Shown piece after piece: positions 1 to 11,029 of a stretch of DNA of 53,004 nucleotides. The DNA comes from Apostichopus parvimensis (lineage: Eukaryota; Echinodermata; Holothuroidea; Aspidochirotida; Stichopodidae): the NCBI GenBank assembly GCA_000934455.1, contig KN886901.1:22268-75271 (forward strand). Reading direction: 5' to 3'. A program made the translations under genes and the position numbers. The stretch's first letter is position 1. Every line of letters starts with the position of its first letter. The notes under the pieces are model-generated. The model was not told where the DNA came from and searched no databases. It saw nothing but the letters and a program-made list of their open reading frames with translations.

Positions 1-1764
1 CTTTAATCTCGAGGAAAAGCCATAACTGAGCTTTAAGAATCCGTGTAAGCATCAGGACAAGCATTAGAGAAATTTCATAAGGGCAGGTTCGTCGCCTACA
101 TCTCTTGTAAGTTATCGACGAGGATTGCAGGAGTGTTCATGCGGGGGTGACACGGCCGTACCGGAGACAACAGACAAAACAGGATAAAGAAAATCTCTTT
201 AATGAACATAATGAAAATATATTATAATTGAATCATGATGCAAGACGGTTTACATGACAAACAGATAAAAAAAAACACGAAATAAACTCAAACCTACAAG
301 AAGAGCCCATCAAGCACTATGGTTCCTTGCTTAGTGGAATATTAAAGTGCTGTATGTTAGCACCCAAGATCATAGTAGATCAAATTTATGCATAGTACCA
401 ACTCCACACGAATGGCCTGGTTCCAAAAGCTGTTACTCCAGAAAAACATATTTATGCCCACATGTAGGCCTATACCAGCTAACCAACACCTATATTCCAA
501 GTTTGGATACAATCCGGTTTAAGGTTGTTATGTCAAGATATTTATGTTTGACCTTATAACCTCACTAATGTTAATATTCTAACGTCAAAAACAATATGGC
601 GCACATTTACACTACAAGTAAGACATATAGCCATATCTCCGTTGTTGAGTAATCGCGGACCGAAGCAAATGTCATGCACACACGCACACGCACACACAAT
701 CTTGGGTTTTATATAGGCCTATATTTAGCTACAACCGATCACATTTCCCATTATCGTCTAACTCTTTGTCTGAATAATCGATGACTAATGTTCTCTATTG
801 TTCGACAACTGGTGACAGGAGTTTCTTTTGTCCCGTTTCACCAGTGGTGAGGCATTGACATGCCCACACACACGCCAATATGACTGCATGGGTTTCTTTG
901 CTTACAACAAGGAACCAAAAAGCAGTTACAACCACCATCTGAGAACAAGTACATGAATACATGTACTGTATATTTCTCTTAAAAAATCCTAACTCGGGCA
1001 AACTACCTAAACTTGATGAATCTCGGACACAAGTCAATTACAAAGTTCGATCCAACACAATGTGAGTCTTTCAATAAAACCCCTAATCCCTTGAACTATA
1101 CAATTAATATGAATAGACAGTGACTACCTGTCGAATACCCTGTGAGAGGAAAACAGGTATTCCCTCAATTGAAAACTTACGATTAATTCTTAAAATAAAA
1201 ATCAATAATACACATAAACAAACATATGGATAACTCAAAATCATCACCATATACTCATTCCGAAAACAATATAGTATTGACTGACTGGATACAGTTTGTA
1301 CAAAAACGGTAAAACATAACATTTGAACCCAAAATGATACGGAAGAAACCTGTACTGCAAATAGCGAACTTTAAAATCCCTTTACTGCAAACAGGAATTA
1401 ATCAAATTAGATTGCACGGAAAATCTTCACCCAGGAACCCATTTATTAATAGGCCTATTAGTAGTAGGTTTACTTTGTTTAGCAATAAAGAAGTCTACAC
1501 TCTTATTACTTTTAATATTTGTAGATCGGACACGACACCGCTCCATTGTTCGTACGTAGCTGTTCGTATAGTTCTTACTCAGAAACACCTCAACCATGAA
1601 GGTATAGAATTTCTTGATCTTGTAAGTTGAAATTGAGGAGAAGTGGACAATAGAGATTAATTGTTATGGTCGCTGAAAGAAAACCTGTGCTTAGTAACCT
1701 ATACGGAGAAAATATGGGCTATGTGAACTCTCTTGAAAATGTGATGGACCAGGAAATCGATGTC
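1..1764. other. Gene-free stretch, AT-rich
   Basis: I see no supportable gene here. Short open frames on both strands lack recognisable domains, codon bias or splice context. A small CA-type microsatellite lies at about 675-699. The right end runs into the tail of a minus-strand SINE. Confidence 0.6.
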
Positions 1765-2025
1765 TGTATGTATTTGTATGTATTTTAGATCCTCCTGCAA
1801 GCAGGAACTCGCGAAGAAGCCTCGTTGGCTTATCAAAGCCGCAAGCTGACCGAAGTCAGTCTCTTACATTCATATTTAACGTCCATGATTATGAATTGTT
1901 AATTGTCAACAACTCTGTAACTGGACGACATACATTAATCTGGGAGTGACTCGAACCGGGGACCTTATGATTGAAAGGCACCGGCGTTAACCACTGAGCT
2001 AACACTCCACTGAGCTAACACTGTA
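1765..2025 (-). mobile_element. tRNA-derived SINE
   Basis: Read on the minus strand, the head at about 2020-1945 resembles a tRNA gene. It has a pol III A box (TTAGCTCAGTGG, + coordinates 1991-2002) and a B box (GGTTCGAGTC, 1948-1957) at roughly tRNA spacing. After the tRNA-like head comes a unique body containing GACTTCGGTCAGCTTGCGGC (about 1865-1846), and the element ends in an ATACA-type tail (about 1790-1765). A 16-bp piece holding the A box is tandemly duplicated (1991-2005 and 2007-2021). A functional tRNA is unlikely because a long non-tRNA body and a simple-repeat tail follow. Element borders are approximate and I could not assign a family name. Confidence 0.7.
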
Positions 2026-2688
2026 CGCCTGCATGTAGGCCTACGACAAGGTGGAATGTAAGGAATAAGCATACACGGGAAGGTGAATCGCAGAATGAAA
2101 ACTATACGTGTATTTAAAGGACATGTCTACCTACGTTGCAAAACACAGTTTAATGAAGAAATTATGAATGGATACATCTGCCGTATACTACGCCACAGGT
2201 ATTACTAGTGATACTTCGCAAAGTTTCTGTCTACTACAGAGAAGGGGCAAAATGATCTGAAAGGAGGCGAACAGCAATTGGTCATGTGACTTAAATGTGA
2301 GAAAGCAAACCACAAAATCAATTCTAAAGGGCCTGATAAAAACAAAAGAACACTACTTATTATTTCCTCAATTTCTTAAAGGAAAGGACACAATTTAAAT
2401 CACCAAAGGTACTGGCTTTGCATTACAAACATTTGGGAAAGGGGGAAGTTGCTTTTCATTTAAAAAGAGAAACTGATTTAATGAAAAGAGGTTTGACACA
2501 AGTGTTGTGGGTGGGGGGGGGGGGGAGTTGAATGGATCCTCCGTCCTGCTATCGTATCCCGCTAGGTATCAAAGCTAAACGGTTTGTCAGTCTAATTTGT
2601 CAAACGAGATGATTCAGGAGGGTATGCCATTTTTGCCTGCTAGTTTGAAACTTTTTGCTTGAATCTCTGCTTTTATTGGCTCCATTTA
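2026..2688. other. Intergenic stretch with poly-G run
   Basis: No gene is visible. A 13-base G run lies at 2513-2525. A possible polyadenylation signal for the LRAT-like gene (AATAAA on the minus strand) lies at 2672-2677, about 325 bases past its stop. Confidence 0.5.
2672..2677 (-). terminator. Candidate polyadenylation signal of the LRAT-like gene
   Basis: AATAAA on the minus strand, about 325 bases beyond the LRAT-like stop codon. Using it would place the MITE at 2689-2985 inside the 3' UTR. The hexamer is common in AT-rich DNA, so this is a weak call. Confidence 0.3.
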
Positions 2689-2985
2689 TAGCGCGCTATA
2701 GTCAGGAAAGCTTGTGATTACGTAATCGACCTGCCACTGTCGGAAATCGACCTCAGAATTTCCATCCAATAGCCTGCATAGTTTCTTAACACCATTAGGC
2801 TCTTTGTGTTCACACAGTGTGTAAATATGTTCATGTCTACAGTGTAGTGAATCATACAGCGTTCACACAAAGACCCTCATACAAGACAAATATGTGGCAG
2901 GCGTTGCAGACTAATTGGTAAAAAGAGGTCATTTTACGACCAAGGTAGGTCGATTACGTAATCTCAAGCGAGCTATAGTTGGGGT
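2689..2985. mobile_element. Fold-back MITE-like element
   Basis: The two ends are imperfect inverted repeats. The left arm, about 2689-2735, contains GATTACGTAATCGACCTGCC. The right arm, about 2940-2985, carries GGTAGGTCGATTACGTAATC. Inside, a second nested inverted pair (TTTGTGTTCACAC at about 2802 and GTTCACACAAAG at about 2860) makes the whole 300 bp foldable. No coding capacity is present. The target duplication is ambiguous, possibly TA, so the superfamily is unassigned. The element ends about 15 bases beyond the LRAT-like stop codon. Confidence 0.6.
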
Positions 2986-3000
2986 CTATACAGCAGACCT

Positions 3001-4239
3001 TTAAGTTACCATAGGTTGTCGCAGAATGTGGGAGAAAACCGACATTGAAGCAGAGTTGTTTCCCAACCATTTTTTAAAATTAGATATCAACTGGGGTACT
3101 AACAGTTTACATAAAACCAATAAAATTAGATTCAAGATAATCTCCACCGACAATGGATAATCAGAAACAGAGATCACTGCTCCAAAAAAGCCACATATTC
3201 CTATTGTGAGCAGGCTTTCAATAAATTTCTTCTCAAATTCTTGATCGAGAGCTTCATTATTTTCAGGATTTTGCTGTCGACGTCTGTCAATCTTCTGTTT
3301 AAACTTGTATAAAGAAATCACCTCCGTAATGACCCCTACACTGAAACCAATTACCTCAAAATATCTTTCATTTGTACTCAGAAACTGAAGTGCATTCTCC
3401 ACTGTTTCAGCAGAAAGGAGAGGAGCACATACTGTTGGGATCAATTTCACAAAAGCTGCAATCACTTTTCCACTTTGTTGACAAAACTTAACTATTATCT
3501 CACATATTTTTGACCCTAACCAAGGCAATTGACTTGAAGCAGCCACCCTCTTACTGAAAAAAAGGGCCCCAAGTTGAATACTTGTGAAACTGAGCTTGCA
3601 ATAAATTGCAAATGTTTCACAATTTTGATTGAACAGCCCATAACCTTCGTTCAATTCATCCCAGACAAATAATTTGAAAGACCCTGCTTGACTTTGAGAC
3701 AACCTTGAATTTGCTCTGGCTATTACAAGATCTGCAGGATTCTGCTTCTCTTCTTCACTGGAGTATTTAAATTTCCACATATCATTCAAATTGCTGCCTG
3801 CCAAATTCTCTTGGCATATACTTAACTTGCTAACTTTACCTCCCCAACTGATGACCACCAAACTCTGTCGTCCTACCTCCTCTACGATAGCGTGATGCCA
3901 AATTCCGTAGCTCCTGTGGAAACCCACATGATCACCTCTTTGGACCGAGGTGAAGTTGTCGGAGGTAATACGCTTACGATTTGGATCTGCTTGAAAATCA
4001 GGGTCAGTTTCGTATTCACTGGGGCTCTTGAAATTTAAGGGAATGCCATCCACGGTTACGGAACTTACGTCGCTTTCAGCTGCATTATTGGTGAAACCTT
4101 CTATCAAGTATTCCGAATTACATGATCGCTTCTTACAACAAATTCCCCACAATTCACTATGGTTGCCCGGATTTACAATTCTCCAAAACTTCCTTAATTC
4201 ACTGTTGTTGCATCGACATTGACCAACCATCACATCCAT
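3001..4239 (-). CDS. LRAT-domain protein with C-terminal membrane segments
   Basis: A single open stretch gives 412 residues from the first ATG; the same frame is open without a Met back to a splice-like acceptor at 4277. Numbering residues from codon 4270-4272, a Cys-rich N-terminus (about 19-51) precedes an LRAT/H-rev107 (NlpC/P60 superfamily) domain. That domain shows GDHVGF at 113-118, WHHAIV at 125-130 and the nucleophile motif NCETF at 217-221 (Cys218). Family members transfer acyl groups through a Cys thioester, for example LRAT on retinol and PLAAT on phospholipids. The position that usually carries a second His (V-I-H-F in many relatives) reads V-I-S-W, with Ser142. About 180 further residues follow, with probable membrane helices at about 306-322, 352-370 and 376-398, so membrane anchoring is likely. 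Family membership is firm from the motifs; activity and substrate are unknown. Confidence 0.85.
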   Translation of the reverse strand: MDVMVGQCRCNNSELRKFWRIVNPGNHSELWGICCKKRSCNSEYLIEGFTNNAAESDVSSVTVDGIPLNFKSPSEYETDPDFQADPNRKRITSDNFTSVQRGDHVGFHRSYGIWHHAIVEEVGRQSLVVISWGGKVSKLSICQENLAGSNLNDMWKFKYSSEEEKQNPADLVIARANSRLSQSQAGSFKLFVWDELNEGYGLFNQNCETFAIYCKLSFTSIQLGALFFSKRVAASSQLPWLGSKICEIIVKFCQQSGKVIAAFVKLIPTVCAPLLSAETVENALQFLSTNERYFEVIGFSVGVITEVISLYKFKQKIDRRRQQNPENNEALDQEFEKKFIESLLTIGICGFFGAVISVSDYPLSVEIILNLILLVLCKLLVPQLISNFKKWLGNNSASMSVFSHILRQPMVT

Positions 4240-4277
4240 ATTTGTGAGTATTTTGAGTTGTGAAATAGTCAAGGAAA
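4240..4277 (-). other. Possible 5' coding extension and 3' splice site of the LRAT-like gene
   Basis: Just upstream of the first ATG the frame stays open, and the minus strand reads CCTATTTCTTTTCAG ending at 4278, a good polypyrimidine tract plus AG. The long exon could therefore begin at 4277 and be joined to an upstream exon to the right. Alternatively the ATG at 4239-4237 is the real start and this is 5' UTR. I could not identify an upstream exon. Confidence 0.45.
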
Positions 4278-4317
4278 CTGAAAAGAAATAGGAAAATAGA
4301 ACTCAAGGTAAGCCTAC

Positions 4318-5030
4318 AATTATAAGTACATAGTACTAGTACATAGTACTAGCAAGCTATCTGTACTAGCAAGGGCGGCGGAAGCACTTTAAATCTTGGG
4401 GGGGGGGGCACCAACGTCAAAGGCACTTTGCAGAAATTCGATTGGACTGATGCAGCTTGATATTTAGTACCCTTTATTGTATTATCTTATTTGCGTATAC
4501 ATATCACTCCAACGCCCCCCCCCCCCCCTCAAGGAAAATATGCATACTAGCACTGCAATATCCAAAAGAAATGTCTTTTTTACAACTATAGCCAGTATTT
4601 GTCTTTGATACAACTGTAGCTAGTAAATGTTTATCGAAAAGGCTGTTTTGGAACTTGGAACGCCGATCGTGACAACAACAGGCAACAAAGTGCTGCAGCT
4701 CTATACATATAAAGTCTGTTAATCAACGATAGGCCCGGGCCTACAGTGCTACATACTGGCTACGCCCCTGATAGTTCTAAATTAGGATAAGATCTCTTAC
4801 TGAAATATCGCTGACCTAATAAGGTGATCAAGGGTACAATTTTTATGTAGAAAAAGGGCACATTTTTAACCTGAGGAAAGTGGGGGGCACGTGCCCCTGT
4901 GCCCCCCGGTTCCGCCGCCCTTGTGTACTAGCATACTGTACTAGCTGTACTAGCATACTGTACTAACCCATACTGCACTAACCAAACTGTACTAGCATAG
5001 TACTAGTACATAGTACTAGCAAGCTAACTG
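4318..5030. repeat. gtactag-type minisatellite interrupted by a hAT-like element
   Basis: Short units such as TAGTACTAGTACATAGTACT and GTACTAGCATACT occur at about 4327-4369 and again at about 4924-5024. The phrase TAGTACTAGCAAGCT occurs on both sides. The two blocks are parts of one array split by the insertion at 4370-4923. Confidence 0.8.
4370..4923. mobile_element. Non-autonomous hAT-like DNA transposon (MITE)
   Basis: The element begins CAAGGGCGGCGGAA and ends TTCCGCCGCCCTTG, a perfect 14-bp terminal inverted repeat. It is flanked by an identical 8-bp direct repeat, TGTACTAG, at 4362-4369 and 4924-4931. CA(A/G)GG-type ends with 8-bp duplications are the hAT hallmark. No transposase is encoded. 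Two homopolymers lie inside (G at 4398-4408, C at 4515-4528). An internal CTGGCTACGCCCCTG (4756-4770) looks like the end of a second, nested hAT-type element. One caution: the flanking DNA is itself a gtactag repeat, so part of the apparent duplication could be pre-existing. Confidence 0.8.
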
Positions 5031-8000
5031 ACAAACGGAAACTACATTTATATGAGAAAGATGTGGAGCCGGGATGAAATAGAACAGGGTGAACTTATAA
5101 ATTCAACAAAAAACATCATGTGTTTTTCATATTGACAACTGAAGAACCTCAACAACTTCCGTCAAAAAGTTATGTTTGTATAGCTTTACAAGTCAACACA
5201 TGTGTTGTCATGATAAGTGTTCAATATCATCTCAAAAATTGAACAATTTTGGGGTAATATTTCATGAGTATAACCTCACAAGTCAACAATCATCATTAAA
5301 TTGACTTTATTTTCAAGTTAAACCCCTTACACCCAATAGGTCAGGAACTATGAGCCAATGGGGTATATTCAAAAAATGAATTGTGGAATTTAGTGGCAAA
5401 TGTTTAGTACAAGCTTTATATTGACAAAAAGGTTAGAAGTCCGAGATACCAAATTTATAGGTTTTATGAGTATTAATGCTAATTATGTATACAATTATGC
5501 AAATTGGCCACAAATTTTAGGGATGGATTCCTCAAAAAAGTCCAATTAGTATTTTGACAATTTCTAGTGCTGGTTTGATTCCACTTGAAAAGATCTCTCA
5601 AATGATACCATGATTTCCAAAATCAGTCAACTATTAAAGTCACTTTACTTCTTAGCTGTAACAGAGAGCACAAAATATTAATTGCACTGTATAAAGCAGT
5701 TTTTTGTCTCTTCTTGAAACCAATCTTTTTCCATCAACTTTGGAAGATTATAATGTCCCCATAGTGAAACTATTACTTTTGAAAACCAAGTTCAAGGCAT
5801 CTTACAAAATTAAATTCCTTCACACTTTGCATACCCAACGAAAAGTTGGCCTTAAAAAAGGGCTCGAAGAGTTGAACAAAGGACATAGAAGACAACAAAC
5901 AATGAAATTGTGTACTTAGTCACACTTCTCTACAATAAGACCTACGGTTGCTGAGCCTGTAGAATGGCAACAAGAGTGCAATCCATGGGTTGCATATATC
6001 TCATATCCTCCATGACGGAAGTAATTGTTGGATTACTTCTGAATGCATGTGGTTGCTAACTTTGTTAATAAGCTGGAATACATTTCTTGTATAGTTTATT
6101 ATCCTTACATGTTGACATCCAGAAAATAGCTAAAAACCAATTTTCAGGTTTTTTTTATTTCTGACCTTTAACGTCACCGATCAAACAGGCACAAGTTTCC
6201 TGGTCAGGCACCTACCTACCAAGCTTTTTGCAAAATTAGGCCAATTTGGCCTCAGAGTACCTTCTTTGTAATGTACATGAAAAGAAGTAATCGATTGCAC
6301 GAAACTGACTCCAAGGAAAACTGCAAAACGGTAGAGATATTTAAAAGCTCAAACCAAAACTCAATTTTTTTCTAGAAATATGCCATAATGAACATCTATA
6401 AAGTAGGCTACCTTTATTCCCATTACATTACTTTACATAGTTGTGTTGTAGCAGAAGAGCTTAAGCACAACAGATCAAATGAACAGTATAAAAGAAGGAT
6501 GACTTGTTTTCTGTGGGGCTTTCTTAGATTTTCTACTTCAATGAGCGAATACACTTAAAGCGATACTCTGAACCATATACCAATGTGAGATGAGTGAAGC
6601 GGTATGATTAACTTAGTACAGAGTAGTTCGATTAACAAATGAATGTGAATGCCGGCGTTACTCTTAATTATTTACTTATGTAATTAATGAACTTGTTGCA
6701 ATGATCTATGACTCACCGATTTTTGGTTACTCAGACCTTGACTGGGAGCTTGAGTCTCTGGTAGGATAGCAGATGGGATTAGCTAGTTTCAGGTAATCGG
6801 GAGTAATCCCATGGGAATAGGCGAAAATGCATCTTCCAATTGCGATCAAGTCCAGGTGGGAATTACACTCTGATGAGGTCACGAATAGGTGAGTTGGCAG
6901 GTCCGAAGTACGACAGAGTCTCACGGTTTTGATAATCCAGGTAATATGATGAGTATAGAAGATTATAATACCGGACCTTTCAGATTTAACAAGAGAAGAG
7001 AGTTTGAATGAACTTCTCAAATTTTAACTAACAAGCAATTTTCAAAACACAATTACAATATTCGAATTCCAAAGTGCGTTCTCAGGTGTCATATTTAATT
7101 GCCTATTGTATAATCTGCATGTTTCCACAAAACTAGTTATGCTTGAAAATATACCCAGTACAAAGTCCCCTGTCTAGATACCATCAAGGCTCCATAGGCA
7201 GATTACTATAGCAACCCCATATACAATTTCAGGAGAGTGAATTTGAAGGGGCACTGGCAGGGCTCGTACTCCTTGCAGTGGCAGGGCTTGTACTTGGTAG
7301 AGCACCAGGATGGGTCCATCTTCATGAGAGTCTCTAAATAAAATTACTGCTGGTGATAAATGCAAACCAGTGTGGAGTGTCTGATTGTACAGCTAGTACT
7401 GAGTACTAGAAGTAGCGATTGTTATGCTATGGCATGTGCTTGCATGTGTTGGCAGTGAGTATTTCATGATCTGCAGCGGCGTCCTTATGCCCCTACCCAC
7501 ACACTGAGAAAAGTCATTTCACAGCCATGAGTAGTTCCTCTTATCATTCGATGTGAGCAATTCAATTCCATTAGCTTAGTTATATATCATTTCGAGCAAT
7601 ACGTACTAACGTCACCACTTTACTCGTAACCTGTATTCGTAACCTGTATTCGTGTGCGTATTTATTTGCCGTGAACTTTACTTCGTTACAGGATTATTTG
7701 AAGAGAAATTGATACTTATTTGTGGTAAAGGAGTTTTTGCAGCGAATATACTAGTTTTCAAAATTGGAAATGATGATATCATGCCAAACAAAGCATTTTT
7801 CTAAACAGTTCGAAAGTGGTTAATTTACGTTCGGAAAATACGGCCGAAATTCCCTTTCCGCTCCTTTTATGTCTGTTGTAAATAATGATCGGATTATACA
7901 CCTTTCCTTCATCAAAATTCAACTATAACCAGAAATAATAATTGGTTAATGACTGATAAAATGACAAGTTTTACCTAATTATATATTAATAAAAAAGGAG

Positions 8001-8409
8001 TGACGTCATGTAACGTCATGCATAATCTACAAGAGAATTAAGCACTTTTCGCACTGCTTGGGACTGGTTGATTTTATTACGAACCTAATGCAGACACTGC
8101 AGTACTGCGCATATAGTACAGTACACATACGGTACAAAGCATAAAATGCACTGTACAACTGAACTAAGATAGGAATTTCGATCCGATCATGAATGAGAAT
8201 ATTTTTCATGAAATACCAACTTAGAATTAAGTACAAGTCTACAAAAAGTGATTCAGAATAAAGAGAAATAGTCACCTCACATATCGATGGCTAGTACGGG
8301 CTAAGAAGAAGCTAATTTTTGTCAAAATACTGGCAAAATCGGCGAGAAAATTGTGTGGACACTTCCTGTTTGCAGATTCTATAGCAAGTGGCATATCAGG
8401 GGCGCGAAT
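5031..8409. other. Gene-free AT-rich stretch
   Basis: No domain-bearing frame was found on either strand. Small local repeats occur: a GCAGGGCT(C/T)GTACT pair at about 7258-7292 and a CGTAACCTGTATT duplication at about 7625-7651. Remote exons of unfamiliar genes cannot be excluded by eye. Confidence 0.5.
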
Positions 8410-8530
8410 TACTATCTAAGCGGAGCGCCACCATCGGTTGGCGCGCAGCGTACAAGAAAATTTCTGGTTTTGATACCCCCCAGATCACCGGAAATGGCAC
8501 TTCTCGGGCTTGAAATGACCAACCAGATGT
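8410..8530 (+). repeat. Interspersed repeat copy A
   Basis: Begins TACTATCTAAGCGGAGCGCC and continues with ACCATCGGTTGGCGCGCAGCG. A second diverged copy in the same orientation lies at 9304-9410, so this is an interspersed repeat family. Open frames across it are by-products of the repeat. Borders are approximate. Confidence 0.7.
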
Positions 8531-9158
8531 ACACTTTTACCTGAGAACCAAAATTTCCCATTGGTTTTATTTTCATCCATAACCTTTTTGAAGATTGTCA
8601 CCAGTCACACATCATGTTCGACCTCATTGCATGTCCTGTGGATCATTGCTTTTTGTAGGTGATTCTACATCGCGGCCCACAATACCCGTAAACCCCATTT
8701 TTCAAGGTTTTAAGCCCATTATTTGTTCACAATTTGAAAATTCACAATTCTCGTAAATAAATTCACTTCAAAACATTCCCATAATCTATGGACAACCAAT
8801 ATAGAAACACCTCCTTCAACCCCTTACAGACCGGTCAAAATTTCACGAGTAGAGGGAAGTATGATGAAGAATGGTGGTCAGGGAATTTTCCAAAATTCAG
8901 ACACAGTTAATTTATTGGTGTACAAATATTAAAACCTCTTATAACGGCTACAATAAAACTTCGTTGAAGTAAATGAAAAAGTACCAGATAATTCCGAAAC
9001 CGAACACTACACACATCTACAGTTTGGAGGCTGTTCGTCCCGGAACGCCATTTTCATGCTCACTGATATGATGTGATATCTGCTGTTTGCTTTAAAAATT
9101 CGAATAATTGAAATGAGACTGAAATAAATAACTATTATCTGTTTATTGTACAATGCTC

Positions 9159-9303
9159 CACCAGTGGCGTAACGATGAGCCTGGGTGTGGGGGGGGGGTG
9201 CCCCTGGCCCAAAGGGCCCCTATCATGTGGTCCAAGCAAGGACGTCCGCAGAAATGTCTACAGGGGGGATCAGTAGGATGTATAGGTGTAACACACTACC
9301 TTA
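9159..9303. repeat. Probable transposon-derived segment with poly-G
   Basis: CCAGTGGCGTAACGA at about 9161 resembles the terminus of hAT-type elements found across marine invertebrates. It is followed by a G run (about 9189-9199) and GC-rich sequence unlike the surrounding DNA. No matching opposite terminus was identified with certainty. Confidence 0.35.
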
Positions 9304-9410
9304 TACTATCTAAGCGGAGCGCCACCATCAGTTGGCGCGGAGCGCACGGCGATTTTTTGCCAAAAAATACTCCTAGATCGTCGGAAAAGACACTTCCCGT
9401 TCAAGTTGCA
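9304..9410 (+). repeat. Interspersed repeat copy B
   Basis: Second copy of the family at 8410-8530, sharing TACTATCTAAGCGGAGCGCC and the following GGTTGGCGCG-type block with scattered substitutions, in the same orientation about 0.9 kb away. Confidence 0.7.
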
Positions 9411-10592
9411 TTTACACATCGGTTATTTTGAGATCTCATGTCTTACAGTAGGACTTTGAATTTCAATAATTTCAGTAATGCATTATGGGTCCGTATGCAA
9501 TGAACATACCTAGAGAAATGTTGGTAGGGGGAAATCATTGAAATGTCTTCTTTTTTTTTTGATTTTCCAGGGGTGGGCAAGTGCCCCCCCCCCCCTACTG
9601 TATGGAGTATAAGCATAGGCCTAATTTCGGCTGAAACTTTGTCTCCATCTAAGCCTAGTTTCCTGTGCTTTTTTACTTACCAGATACACCGAAGGCATCT
9701 TTATTCTTACCTTTTGTTATTATATGTATATGAAAGCCCTTTTAAATGAACGCAGTTTCAAGTCTGTTGGGTGTTGGGTTATTGTTTTAGAATTTTTCAA
9801 AAAATCATATGTCCCGATGTTGTACTCAGTACAACATTGGCTTTTAAATCATATACTTTGTTTTCATTATAATAATAAATATCACAACTAGCTCCATAAA
9901 TTAATTCAATATCAAATACATATCAGACATTAATACCCAATGAGCCCATGATCATGATGTCCGTATTCCGTATCACGCGATACATGATATATATTGTCTT
10001 GTTCAGTCTTGCATGAGTTTTTCTTTCCCAGAAAAACGGGCCCTCCCTATCCAAAGAGGTACCATTTTCTCTGCATCAGTATAGCGGGGCCCCCTTTTGG
10101 TCGGGGCCACCGGTTCAGCACGGTCCAAGGCCATAGGAGTTACGCTACTTTGCCCCACATTCTTTTCATTTCGAAAGACGCACAGTTTCAAGTTCATTAC
10201 ACTCTGAAGGCTTCGATTATCAACGTTACTCATCGTTACTCATCGGGAAGCGATTGGAGGGGTGGGGCGTAGGGTTGTGGGCGCGCGTTTTCATGCAGAT
10301 GGGAACAATCTCAAGAAGTGATGGGTGCGTCCTTTTCTCCTTTTTCTCTCTTTCTTCTTTTATTTTCCCTTCCTTCCTCTCCTTCCTCCTCTTTTTCCCC
10401 CCTCTTTTTCCCCCCTCTTTTTCTTCTCTTTTTTCCCTCCTCTTTTTCTTACCCGGGGGGCGCGCGCCCCCAAGGCCCTCCTGGATACGCGCCTGCATAT
10501 TGTGGTACGGTAAGGACAGGACGTTGCGCAAGAGGTAAAACATTAGGCGTGATTCATAAAAGATCACCTTTCATAAACAACCACGTACAGTC
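9411..10592. other. Gene-free stretch with low-complexity pyrimidine tract
   Basis: No gene is visible. A CT-rich tract with C3-6/T3-5 blocks lies at about 10333-10450 and is followed by GC-rich palindromic sequence (GGGGGGCGCGCGCCCCC, about 10454-10470). This looks like the edge of a transposon. Poly-C occurs at about 9582-9594. Confidence 0.5.
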
Positions 10593-10930
10593 ATATGCGT
10601 AGGAGCCCAATTTGTTTGGGGGGGGGGGGGCTGTAACGACTTGCCCGAAAACTATAACCAAAATTGTTCGCTCGCTCGGCGCGCGTCCAACATTTTAATG
10701 TCATCTCATATGGCTGTTACATTAGTAATGGCGAATTAGTCGGGCAAGCTTAGAACTTTATTTTAATTACCAGGGAGATTTGTTTTTAACTATTAAGTTT
10801 CCGTTAGCTACATTATTACAATTTATTTTTTTTTCAGTAGGTAACCGAAAAATTCTCAGCATATTGCCAGAATTTTCACAAAAATATTTGCTTGCCCCCC
10901 AGCCCCCCCCCCGCCTCCCACGCCTATGCG
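10593..10930 (+). mobile_element. MITE-like element, copy 1
   Basis: The left end reads GCGTAGGAGCCCAATTTG followed by poly-G. The right end holds AATTCTCAGCATATTGCC, poly-C and CTCCCACGCC, giving weak inverted ends (GGCGTAGGAGCC against GGCGTGGGAGGC). An inverted relative lies at about 32620-32957 and shares both termini. No coding potential. Superfamily unknown. Confidence 0.6.
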
Positions 10931-11029
10931 TACGTGCATGGGTGACAACAAGATGAATATTCAAACAAGGGTGAACGTCAACATATACGTACGTTTGCAA
11001 GACGTTTGCAAGCTGGCACTCTCCTAACG

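Noticed and set aside
1945-2025. A true tRNA gene
   Set aside because: A and B boxes fit, but the sequence continues into a long SINE body and the stems are imperfect.
10226-10602. Overlapping open frames through the pyrimidine tract
   Set aside because: Products are Phe/Ser/Pro or Lys/Glu/Arg runs from low-complexity DNA.
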